DNA of 22,260 nt from a virus. The position numbers were made by a program, and so were the translations under genes. Below are positions 7,565 through 14,575 of this stretch, piece after piece. How positions within the stretch are numbered: the first letter of the stretch is position 1; each line of letters starts with the position of its first letter. The notes below the pieces were generated by a model that was not told the DNA's origin, ran no database searches, and saw only the letters and a program-made list of their open reading frames with translations. The DNA lies in the IMG/VR virus record IMGVR_UViG_3300021085_000245, positions 1 to 22,260 of that record; one strand, 5' to 3'.

Positions 7565-8123
7565 TAAAATACTCCTCTATGTTTAATTGTTTACTAGTTG
7601 TAAACACTATAAGATCACCTTGACCTTCTACTGAATGTGGAAATACAGTATTGTTTAATGCAACTAGTTTAGTATCATCTATATTTATTGTATTTATTAT
7701 AGGTGAATCAGCCTTATCTTCTTCATGTAAATGTAATTTAAAACTGCCAGATATACATGTAACTATAGAACCTGTATGTTCTCCGCCAACATCTATGTGT
7801 ACTGGACAATGTTTAAAGTTTTCATCATACCTCCATATAGCAAGAACAGGCGGGTTGTCTTCTAATTGTGACTTAGTAATATGTGTTACTAGCTCTCTAA
7901 CATTAGATAGTTTATCATTTGCTCCACCATCATCTAATCTTACTCTATTACTTCCAGTAGCCACAGCTTCATTTGATCCTAAAGGTGGAATAACCCACAT
8001 CTTAGAATCTACCACAGACTTATAAGTATTAAAGGGTTCGTAATCATATGTTTTAGTATAACGGTCAGCAACCAACTTTAGGTTTTCTGGCATACTAACT
8101 TTAAATTCTTTAGCCCAGATCAT
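7554..8123 (-). CDS. Small cupin/2OG-oxygenase-like protein, family B copy 2
   Basis: The protein is 189 aa. CPVH109-I-D111 and VFPH163-SVEGQGDLIVF are the candidate metal ligands, matching H78/D80 and H130 of the 155-aa paralogue. The N-terminal 90 residues differ between the two, so only the beta-helix core is shared. The gene overlaps both neighbours by 11-14 bases. Its ribosome site is weak (GAGAG about 10 bases upstream), consistent with translational coupling. A 12-base palindrome GAGAGTACTCTC lies over this start region. Confidence 0.65.
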   Translation of the reverse strand: MIWAKEFKVSMPENLKLVADRYTKTYDYEPFNTYKSVVDSKMWVIPPLGSNEAVATGSNRVRLDDGGANDKLSNVRELVTHITKSQLEDNPPVLAIWRYDENFKHCPVHIDVGGEHTGSIVTCISGSFKLHLHEEDKADSPIINTINIDDTKLVALNNTVFPHSVEGQGDLIVFTTSKQLNIEEYFNDI

Positions 8124-8808
8124 TGAGAGTACTCTCTACTTTGTTTTTAAATGTTTGAAAATCTGATAACTCTGGTGGAATATTAACCCACCTTGTTACA
8201 AACGCACACCTAGGTGCTTCTGTAATAACAACTCTATGCATTATTTCTGTATCAATAAAACATGGCTTATCAATTATAATTTCACCTATTTTTCTATCTG
8301 CAAGGAACTTTTCATATTCAGGAGATCCTTGTCCCATTTTTGCTTGAGCTTTAAATTCGTGATAGTAATAATATCCTTGAGCATTATGTTCTGGAAGAAA
8401 TACTTCATCTGGATTAGTTTCATAATAATCTAATCTACTGCTACCAAACACAGGATAGATAATATTATACCCTTGACTATATTTTTGATTTTGGTCAATA
8501 TCAGTATGTGGGAACACATCTTTCTCTGTAGTATTTGCCGTATTAAATCCTGTTGACCTAAATTGATAATGTGGATGAACTTTTCTATGTTGAGAAAGAA
8601 TTGGATCAAACACTTCTTCATATCCTGTTAATAAACTTTCTCTGCCTTCTTTGGGATATGCATATTCTAGAGAATAACTCTCAAATGGTGTTTTTCCAAA
8701 TACATTAAAATCTTCTCCAGGCAAACTACCTTTTACTTTTTTATATAACTCAAGTAAAAGGTCTATTTGTGGATTAACATCTAAATATTCAGCAATGTTA
8801 GGTATCAT
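8110..8808 (-). CDS. 2OG/Fe(II) oxygenase-like protein, paralogue 2
   Basis: This 232-aa paralogue of the protein at 5445-6185 has H101-T-D103, H191 in IMHRV and R200 in EAPRCAFVTRW as candidate iron ligands and 2OG-binding Arg. The shared segments cover most of the length, starting with (E/N)P(H/Q)-x-DLL-x-ELY near the N-terminus; it lacks about 40 leading residues of the other copy. Divergence is substantial, so duplication is old or the two were acquired separately. The start has AAGG about 9 bases upstream and overlaps the peroxiredoxin gene by 11 bases. Confidence 0.75.
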   Translation of the reverse strand: MIPNIAEYLDVNPQIDLLLELYKKVKGSLPGEDFNVFGKTPFESYSLEYAYPKEGRESLLTGYEEVFDPILSQHRKVHPHYQFRSTGFNTANTTEKDVFPHTDIDQNQKYSQGYNIIYPVFGSSRLDYYETNPDEVFLPEHNAQGYYYYHEFKAQAKMGQGSPEYEKFLADRKIGEIIIDKPCFIDTEIMHRVVITEAPRCAFVTRWVNIPPELSDFQTFKNKVESTLNDLG

Positions 8809-9211
8809 TTAATGCGCCTTCCACAAACGGATCTTTAAATTCTTTAACAAATTCTCCATCTTGTAAAAGTATCGCAAAACGCTTACAACGGATTCCCATT
8901 GTTTCGCCATAGTCTACATCTTTACCAATGCTTTTGCTAAAAACTGCTAACGGGTCTGCAACGGCATCAATGTCTTTATGTCCATGTAAGTTATTCCATG
9001 CATCCATTACGCTAGGATCATTTACTCCAACAAAAACAACTTTACAACCTAATTTTTCTAAATTATTTGCATAACCTGGCAAATGTTTGTTTGTACAACC
9101 AGATGTAAATGCACCCGGTACTCCACACACAATAACTTTACCTTGTGGTATTTCATATGGTTTATAATCATTATCTTTAAATATGTATAAACCTTTATTA
9201 TTAATTTCCAT
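8798..9211 (-). CDS. Peroxiredoxin, Prx5-like
   Basis: The family reduces H2O2 and organic peroxides through a peroxidatic Cys. The active-site loop is VPGAFTSGCTNKHLPGY, with T36 and C39 matching PGAFTPxC of Prx5-type enzymes. GCKVVFVGVNDPSVMDAW (55-72) and the later Arg residues in MGIRCKRFAILLQDG fit the same group. At 137 aa it is slightly shorter than cellular Prx5 (about 160). C56 and C109 are extra cysteines, either of which could serve in recycling. No export signal is visible, so it should act in the host cytoplasm. It is the first gene of the oxygenase cassette, preceded by AAGGAG, 19 bases after gp17. It may protect iron-dependent oxygenases or the infected cell from peroxide. Confidence 0.88.
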   Translation of the reverse strand: MEINNKGLYIFKDNDYKPYEIPQGKVIVCGVPGAFTSGCTNKHLPGYANNLEKLGCKVVFVGVNDPSVMDAWNNLHGHKDIDAVADPLAVFSKSIGKDVDYGETMGIRCKRFAILLQDGEFVKEFKDPFVEGALNDT

Positions 9212-9230
9212 AATTTACTCCTTTGTATTG

Positions 9231-10787
9231 TTATATTAAACTAAATGGCATTGGTTCCATACCATCATTGTCATCAAAATCTTCATTTAAATATTCAAAT
9301 GCATCTTCTTCGTATTTTGATACTTCTAAACTCATACGCACAATTAAGTTAAGCGCCATTACAAGATCATCATTTTCTCCATCTTTGGCTGCATAACTAT
9401 TACCACGTGCAATAAATGTTTTTAATTCTCTTAGCAATGGCTTACTTGCTACTTCTAATTTCTCTGTTTCAACCCAGTATTTTAGTTTACTACATGCATT
9501 TATTTTTGCTTTGTGTGTAGTTGTAAAGCCTCGTCTATAGCGTTTGGCATTTCCATGTTGTCTTGTTTCACTTAAAAACGTACCTGGAAAATTTTCTTCT
9601 CCAGTTTCTTCTACAACAACTAATGCTGCCTCACCAAGTGTATTGTTTTCCATACTGTAATATATTTCGCAATCACCTTGTGTTTCACTTTCTATAAACT
9701 GTGCTATTTCTCGCAAAATTTTTATCTGCCCTTGAACTGTTGTTCTATTGTGCATCCATTCTGCTACTTGTTTCATGCCTGGCATTTGATAAACTTGAAT
9801 AGCACTGTTATCTCCACCTGTACCTAAACTAGGATCTAATCCTATCATATATAATTTACCCTTAGCAACTGGTGTGTACCAACGTACTTGTCCTGATATA
9901 GCGTATGGATCCCGAGCTTCCATGTTACTTAGTTTAATACTATCAATAAGTGTTTCGTCAAACGCAATAAATTCACATTTGTGTTCACGCCTAAATCTTT
10001 CTTCACCAATTTTACCTTGTTCAACATCTGCCCATTCTTGATCTCTATCTGGATGTACTTCCCATGTAGCAAGATAATGTGCAAATCCATTAATACCTTC
10101 ATTTGTTTCATTACCAAATTCGTCTTGATTCTTTTGTGCATCTCTCCAAATTTGTGCAAATTGATCATCGTCCATATTTGGTGTTGATGTAATAATACAT
10201 TTACCACCTGTTGCTAATGTAGGTGAAAGTGAAGTCCAAAACTCTTTGGCTATGTTTGGTCTAACAAATGCAAACTCGTCTAAGTATGCTAACGATATAG
10301 ACAAACCACGTCCAGTATTTTCTGTTGTACTCTGTGCTACAATACGAGAACCGTTATCAAATTCCAACGATCCTTTGTTATATGCAGTAACACCAGCTCT
10401 AATAAAATCAGGTAGTGTTTCGTATGCAAAACGTATACGTTGCATAATTTCACTAGCACCTGAATATTTGTGTGCCGCTATAAGAATAGTTTGATCTGGA
10501 TTAAACATTGCATACCATAACAAATAACCTGCCGCACAGGTACTTTTACCTGTTTGTCGTGCAAGCATACTAATACTGTATCTGTTATTATGATATGTAT
10601 CAACTAGCTCTTCTTGGAAATCATATAGTGCAAACTTCATACGACCTTGTGTAGGATGCTGAATATAACAGTGTTCCTTCATAAAGTGTTTAGGATCTTG
10701 TGAACATAGTGCAAGTTCTAACAACTGCTCTTCAGTGTATTTTTCTTTTCTATATGGGGTTTTAGTTAATTTTGTATCTACTGCCAT
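9231..10787 (-). CDS. 17: gp17 large terminase subunit
   Basis: The motor packages DNA into proheads and cuts the concatemer. The ATPase domain has a Walker A LARQTGKST (75-83, K81) of the divergent form used by T4 gp17, Walker B LAYLDEF (D170, E171) and the coupling motif TSTPN (200-204). The nuclease domain follows, with GLDPS (D318), SMENN (E380) and NDDLVMAL (D473/D474) as the acidic triad equivalent to T4 D401, E458 and D542. At 518 aa it is shorter than T4 gp17 (610), mostly at the ends. TATAAATA lies 18 bases upstream. It is unusual that gp16 lies about 3.8 kb away, on the other side of four genes. Confidence 0.96.
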   Translation of the reverse strand: MAVDTKLTKTPYRKEKYTEEQLLELALCSQDPKHFMKEHCYIQHPTQGRMKFALYDFQEELVDTYHNNRYSISMLARQTGKSTCAAGYLLWYAMFNPDQTILIAAHKYSGASEIMQRIRFAYETLPDFIRAGVTAYNKGSLEFDNGSRIVAQSTTENTGRGLSISLAYLDEFAFVRPNIAKEFWTSLSPTLATGGKCIITSTPNMDDDQFAQIWRDAQKNQDEFGNETNEGINGFAHYLATWEVHPDRDQEWADVEQGKIGEERFRREHKCEFIAFDETLIDSIKLSNMEARDPYAISGQVRWYTPVAKGKLYMIGLDPSLGTGGDNSAIQVYQMPGMKQVAEWMHNRTTVQGQIKILREIAQFIESETQGDCEIYYSMENNTLGEAALVVVEETGEENFPGTFLSETRQHGNAKRYRRGFTTTHKAKINACSKLKYWVETEKLEVASKPLLRELKTFIARGNSYAAKDGENDDLVMALNLIVRMSLEVSKYEEDAFEYLNEDFDDNDGMEPMPFSLI

Positions 10788-10805
10788 TTGGGTTCCATTG
10801 TAATA

Positions 10806-10813
10806 TATTTATA
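10806..10813 (-). promoter_or_regulatory. T4-type late promoter TATAAATA ahead of gp17
   Basis: An exact TATAAATA on the minus strand, 18 bases before the gp17 ATG, in a 45-base gap. A second partial box, CATAAATA, lies slightly farther upstream in the same gap. The cassette 9211-4573 has no separate strong promoter I can see, so this is its likely source of transcription. Confidence 0.75.
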
Positions 10814-10832
10814 CATTACTATTTATGTATAG

Positions 10833-11534
10833 TTATAACTGCCCAAATGCCCATTTACGTTCTTGACACCACCAGCATTCGCCACAATGCTCATCTTTTG
10901 GATCAGTAAGTAATTCTCCATTAACTTCAAATCCTTCGTGCCATTCACAACTTCTTGTATGTGTAAACAAGGTATCTGTTAAATCAAAGTGCTTATACAA
11001 GTGTGCTATCATGCGTTTATCTACATTTATAAAAGGAACCCAAGTTGTAGTATCGTTATTATCATACATTACTGGTCTCCCATGTCCTGGATCACGTGGT
11101 TTATAACTTTCTAAACTAAATGCATCTCTAACTTCAAGTGGTGGGTTTTGTGTAGTTCCATGTAAAATAAATGTTATTCCAGATAAATCTTTTTGTATTT
11201 GTTCTGCTTCAGTAATCTCAGATCTAATCTGATCTGTACTATAAAATGTGTAATGATTTTTAATTAATGTTGTGCCTGTATCCTGGAGTACTTTGTTGAG
11301 TACCCTAGTACTCCAGGTAGCATTATACCAGCCCTTAATAGGATTAGCTGATGTTATAACATATATTTCAGCTTCTGGTATATGTTTTTCACAGTATTGT
11401 ATTAGCATCCATAATAGTATGGCACTATCTGCACCACCCGAGATGTTAATACAAATCTTTTTATGAGGGTCAGGAATTATAAATTCGATAGTTTGACCAA
11501 AACTATCTGTATACGTTTCTAATGGTCTTTCCAT
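10833..11534 (-). CDS. PP-loop ATP pyrophosphatase, QueC-like
   Basis: NISGGADSAIL (30-40) is the PP-loop that activates substrates by adenylation. HGTTQNPP (125-132) and PFINVDKRMIAHLYKHF (167-183) fit the QueC/ExsB architecture. The end has C196 in TRSCEW plus HCGECWWCQERKWAF (C217, C220, C223), the four-Cys zinc site seen in QueC. QueC makes 7-cyano-7-deazaguanine, a precursor used by some phages to modify DNA guanines. The other steps (QueD, QueE, GTP cyclohydrolase, a transglycosylase) are absent from the window. Residues 133-165 seem family-specific, so another adenylation reaction is possible. At 233 aa the length fits QueC. A strong terminator lies upstream; a weak sigma-like or late-like promoter in 11540-11620 is possible but not convincing. 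Confidence 0.78.
   Translation of the reverse strand: MERPLETYTDSFGQTIEFIIPDPHKKICINISGGADSAILLWMLIQYCEKHIPEAEIYVITSANPIKGWYNATWSTRVLNKVLQDTGTTLIKNHYTFYSTDQIRSEITEAEQIQKDLSGITFILHGTTQNPPLEVRDAFSLESYKPRDPGHGRPVMYDNNDTTTWVPFINVDKRMIAHLYKHFDLTDTLFTHTRSCEWHEGFEVNGELLTDPKDEHCGECWWCQERKWAFGQL
11282..11317. repeat. Perfect 11-base inverted repeat inside the PP-loop gene
   Basis: CCTGGAGTACT (11282-11292) is the exact reverse complement of AGTACTCCAGG (11307-11317), with a 14-base loop that contains another GAGTAC. In frame it encodes part of TWSTRVLNKVLQDTG. The mRNA could fold strongly here, in the middle of a gene. Confidence 0.8.
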
Positions 11535-11621
11535 TTTCTATACTCCATGTTAAATGTGTATAGTCTTTCTCAAGGATTCACATATACGTCTTGCTACTAT
11601 TATTTACTCAATTAAGTAACG

Positions 11622-11653
11622 AAAAAACGGTGCAGTTAATAAAAACTACACCG
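11622..11653 (-). terminator. Rho-independent terminator after the 281-aa gene
   Basis: On the minus strand a 10-bp stem, CGGTGTAGTT paired with AACTGCACCG with one G-U pair, encloses a 6-base loop TTTATT and is followed by six T residues (11622-11627). It lies 34 bases after the stop of the 281-aa gene and ends the gp16-region transcript before the PP-loop gene. It is the most canonical terminator in the window. Confidence 0.88.
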
Positions 11654-11686
11654 CTTTAGTTTCACCTGGGAGGAAACGTGAACTTT

Positions 11687-12532
11687 TTAAATTTTTAAAA
11701 CTGCTTCTTCTTCTACTGATTCATCTGTGTAAAGAGAATTTTCAATTTCGTCTGATACTTGCCTTGCAAGACCAGAGGCTTTTTGTATGCTTTTTACTGC
11801 ATCGTCCATACTATTTTGCACACCTGCCAATGCATCATGCATATCGCCTTTGTCTGACATATCGTATTGATATGGAGCTTCTGTAATGCCAGATAGTTCT
11901 CTTAATCTGCGTACTTCTGATTCGTAGTATTCTTCAGAATCTGCTTCAAGATCACTTATTTCAAAATCTTCTGGTTTTATTGTTGCTTCTGGCTTTACAT
12001 TGCCATTTTCGTCTTTGTGCCAATCGTTAATTTCCGGCCAATCAACTTCGCCGTCATTCATTGCATTGCCCATATAATCATAATCTGGCGAACCATCTGT
12101 AAATGTCATACCATCAAGTAATCCATGAGGCATATCGTCTACTAAATTCTCTTTAACTGGAGTTAGTGATTCAAACATGTCTGCGTATTCGCCCTGGGCA
12201 AATTTAATATCTTCACCTGGGAATAACATATTATATAATGCAGGATCTTGTGATATTGAAACTTGAAAATAAAATATTAAACTATCTCTTGCTTCAGTAT
12301 CCATATAGTCTGGTTGCATCATGTCTACAACCTCTACATCGCCAGCATCCATCATATCATCTAAATGTTCAATAAATTCTCTTGCTTCGCTAGGATCTTC
12401 TTGAGCGTGTCTCACCATTGCCGCTTTAACGTTTTTAATGTGGGGTAAAAGTTGAGCGTGTGTAACATCACTTCTATCTGCTTCTTTAATACCAGATAGT
12501 TCTTTTATTCTGCTAAGGTCCTTGTAATTCAT
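11687..12532 (-). CDS. Acidic protein with two RELSGI-x-E modules, possible capsid-internal protein
   Basis: This 281-aa protein is not one I recognise by function. It opens MNYKDLSRIKELSGIKE followed by A18; a second copy, RRLRELSGITE followed by A219, starts at 208. Both end in I-x-E/A, the T4 prohead protease signal, and an N-terminal copy is where T4 internal proteins carry their capsid-targeting sequence. Cleavage would give a middle fragment of about 201 residues and a C-terminal piece of about 63. The middle is acidic with Tyr/Asp-rich stretches, and EADSEEYYES precedes the second module. The C-terminal piece may form a helix. The start overlaps the stop of the preceding gene (TAATG). 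The gene is followed by a strong terminator. Confidence 0.75.
   Translation of the reverse strand: MNYKDLSRIKELSGIKEADRSDVTHAQLLPHIKNVKAAMVRHAQEDPSEAREFIEHLDDMMDAGDVEVVDMMQPDYMDTEARDSLIFYFQVSISQDPALYNMLFPGEDIKFAQGEYADMFESLTPVKENLVDDMPHGLLDGMTFTDGSPDYDYMGNAMNDGEVDWPEINDWHKDENGNVKPEATIKPEDFEISDLEADSEEYYESEVRRLRELSGITEAPYQYDMSDKGDMHDALAGVQNSMDDAVKSIQKASGLARQVSDEIENSLYTDESVEEEAVLKI
11889..11911 (-). repeat. Dispersed DNA repeat encoding RRLRELSGI, copy 2
   Basis: These 23 bases are identical to 3891-3913 and encode residues of the second module in the 281-aa protein. The flanks differ. Confidence 0.85.
12481..12503 (-). repeat. Dispersed DNA repeat encoding ELSGIKE, copy 3
   Basis: These 23 bases are identical to 3880-3902 and encode part of the N-terminal module of the 281-aa protein. 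Downstream bases on the plus strand diverge (TTTTATTCTGC against CTCTTAATCTGC). Confidence 0.85.
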
Positions 12533-14067
12533 TACTTTTCCCCTTTAGATTTCTTATATGCTTCTTTAATATCTTCAACTTTATGTTCTTTTAAGCCTAC
12601 TTTCATATCTTCTGCATCTAAGTATCTTTTTAAACTTAGGTTAACGCTTTGTGCAAAATTCTCGTATGGTTCACCATGTGATGTAGCTTCCTCTTCTGCT
12701 GCACCGTCTGGTGTGTTTGCCCATTCGTCTAATTTTGTTTTAATTTTTTCTTCGCTTAAACCTGCGTTCTTAAGTAATGTAATTAGTTGTGTAGTATCCA
12801 TTGTAGGAGCTTCTGAAATTTCTTCAGTTGGAGCACCCATTTTTGCTTGACGAATTAACATCTGTAATCCTTCTTGGTCCATAGTTTTCTCTACTTCATC
12901 ACCTGAATAGTTGTCTTGTGTGTCATCCATAGCACCCATTTCTGCTTTGTGTTCTTTGCCATTTTCGTCTTTAACGATATATGTATATTCGCCTACTTTT
13001 TTATATGACAATGGTCCGCCTTCTGGTGTTACCCAATTAGCATCAGAGGCATCAGGGATATTAAATGGGTCGCCACCAAGTTTTTCTAACTTGTTATATA
13101 GTGCCGTCATTTCACTTCCACGTTCAATAGCCATTGCCTTGTTAGGGTCATCATTTGCTCTGGCTTCATCTGCCATTTTGTCTAATTTTTGAATTCGTGC
13201 TATAACTTTTTCTTTATCGTTAGGAACATTAAGTTCATTAATGTTTTCTTCACCTATGTTGCCTGCAAGTTTTTTTAGTCTTGCTAATTCTGGATCACCT
13301 ACTTCTGGATTACCAATTTTCGTCCAACCTTCTTGGTCTGCCAGTTCGTCATCAAAATCAGCAAAATTTATGCCACTTCCAGGATCAAAATATGTAAATT
13401 CGCTTGCTGGAACCATGTGTGTAAACTTGTGAAGTTCGTCTTTGTCACAATATCCAAAAGCACCTGTGTCAATATTAATACATGCATATTCAGGAACATC
13501 GCCTTCAGTTACTGCTTCTTCAGATTCTACTTTGTATTTTTTGCCGTCAACTTCAAATTCTTTTTTACCGTCTTTTTTAGCTTGTGCTAATGCGCCTGAG
13601 AATTCATTGCCTTCATTTGGAGCTTCTTCTAATGAATCTGGAACACCGTTACCGTCTTTGTCAACCCACCAGTCACCTTTTTCATCATGTGAATCATGTG
13701 AACAATCTGTAGTTGGGCTGTGCATTGTGTCGCCACAGTCTTTACATTTATAGTCTGACGCTTTTAAATATGCTTCATCCATGTCACCATTCATATCATT
13801 GTGTCTACGGAAGTCTGCTACGAAATCTTTAATTGTATCGCCATCTAAATAACGAATTAATTCGTCAAGTACTGGATGATCTGAATCACATCCTAGTTCA
13901 TCGCATAAATCTAAAATTGGATCTGCAAATTCGCCAACTGCTTCTCTTGTTGTAGTTGGTTCTTCAACTACTGGTACGTCTTTTAATTCTCTTTCTGCTG
14001 GAGCCTGGCTGCGAGCATCTGCTGTGCCGTGGCTAGCAAGTTTTAGTATTCTGTCTAAATCACTCAT
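12532..14067 (-). CDS. Large acidic protein with EF-hand-like loop and Cys cluster, unknown function
   Basis: The protein is 511 aa and strongly acidic. The first residues, MSDLDRILKLASHG, resemble the short helical modules of its neighbours, and LARLKKLAGNIGEE (261-274) is a divergent module with I-G-E/E. Other possible (L/I)-x-E/A sites are SLEEA (145-149) and ISEA (417-420). A Cys/His cluster sits at KCKDCGDTMH...CSHDSH (107-127). It is followed by DKDGNGVPDSLE (136-147), whose positions 1, 3, 5, 9 and 12 match a calcium-binding EF-hand loop. The C-terminal 90 residues look helical. It overlaps the 164-aa gene by 8 bases and the 281-aa gene by 1; AAAGGGG precedes the latter start. I infer a processed virion component, with moderate support. 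Confidence 0.7.
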   Translation of the reverse strand: MSDLDRILKLASHGTADARSQAPAERELKDVPVVEEPTTTREAVGEFADPILDLCDELGCDSDHPVLDELIRYLDGDTIKDFVADFRRHNDMNGDMDEAYLKASDYKCKDCGDTMHSPTTDCSHDSHDEKGDWWVDKDGNGVPDSLEEAPNEGNEFSGALAQAKKDGKKEFEVDGKKYKVESEEAVTEGDVPEYACINIDTGAFGYCDKDELHKFTHMVPASEFTYFDPGSGINFADFDDELADQEGWTKIGNPEVGDPELARLKKLAGNIGEENINELNVPNDKEKVIARIQKLDKMADEARANDDPNKAMAIERGSEMTALYNKLEKLGGDPFNIPDASDANWVTPEGGPLSYKKVGEYTYIVKDENGKEHKAEMGAMDDTQDNYSGDEVEKTMDQEGLQMLIRQAKMGAPTEEISEAPTMDTTQLITLLKNAGLSEEKIKTKLDEWANTPDGAAEEEATSHGEPYENFAQSVNLSLKRYLDAEDMKVGLKEHKVEDIKEAYKKSKGEK

Positions 14068-14554
14068 CGCCTTTTTCCTTTTGTTTTTTTACTTTCATTA
14101 ATTCTTTAATGAAACTGGAGTTATACTCGTCACCGTAATGATCTCCTGCATTTACTTTTTCTGCATCTTTATATTCACCATCTGCTAACAGGCTTTCAGC
14201 ACGCTCACCCATAGGAGGGATTAAATCATCTGGTTCGTGTTCGCCTATAACTTTAAGTACACCGTCTGTTAGTCCAAGCATGTTACGAATATCATTTTGT
14301 ACTTGCCAACCGCTGGCAATAATGTTAGTTTCGAATTCATGTGTAAAGACTTCATATCCTTTGTGATTTGGAAAATCACGTGGTGCACTTTGTAAGATTG
14401 TTTTCTTTGCAGCACCGAGTCCTTTAGAGTCGTATTTTCCGAGGTGCTTCTCTATGCGATCACACTGTTCATCAGTTAAATCATGTATTGTTTTAATACT
14501 AAACTTCCACGATTTTTTTGATTCGTTTAAGTATGTTGAAAATGTTTTGTTCAT
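14060..14554 (-). CDS. Small protein with N-terminal capsid-targeting-like peptide
   Basis: The protein is 164 aa and starts MNKTFSTYLNE followed by S12. T4 internal proteins begin with short targeting peptides of this kind, an amphipathic stretch ending in (L/I)-x-E, cut by prohead protease. Here L9-N10-E11/S12 fits that rule. The mature part starts KKSWKFSIKTIHDLTDEQ and ends in a basic tail KELMKVKKQKEKG. No catalytic motif is recognised. The start is set by TAGGAG about 9 bases upstream. A late-type box overlaps the gp16 stop codon upstream, so the 164, 511 and 281-aa genes probably form a late unit ending at the terminator at 11622-11653. Confidence 0.72.
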   Translation of the reverse strand: MNKTFSTYLNESKKSWKFSIKTIHDLTDEQCDRIEKHLGKYDSKGLGAAKKTILQSAPRDFPNHKGYEVFTHEFETNIIASGWQVQNDIRNMLGLTDGVLKVIGEHEPDDLIPPMGERAESLLADGEYKDAEKVNAGDHYGDEYNSSFIKELMKVKKQKEKGDE

Positions 14555-14575
14555 TGCGGTTATCTCCTATTAATA

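Noticed and set aside
8125-8136. 12-base palindrome GAGAGTACTCTC
   Set aside because: It has no spacer for an RNA hairpin and lies in overlapping coding ends; chance is sufficient.
11535-11621. Sigma-70 promoter before the PP-loop gene
   Set aside because: TTGAGT and TATATG or TTGAGA and TATACA can be found but the spacings (19 or more, or too short) are poor.
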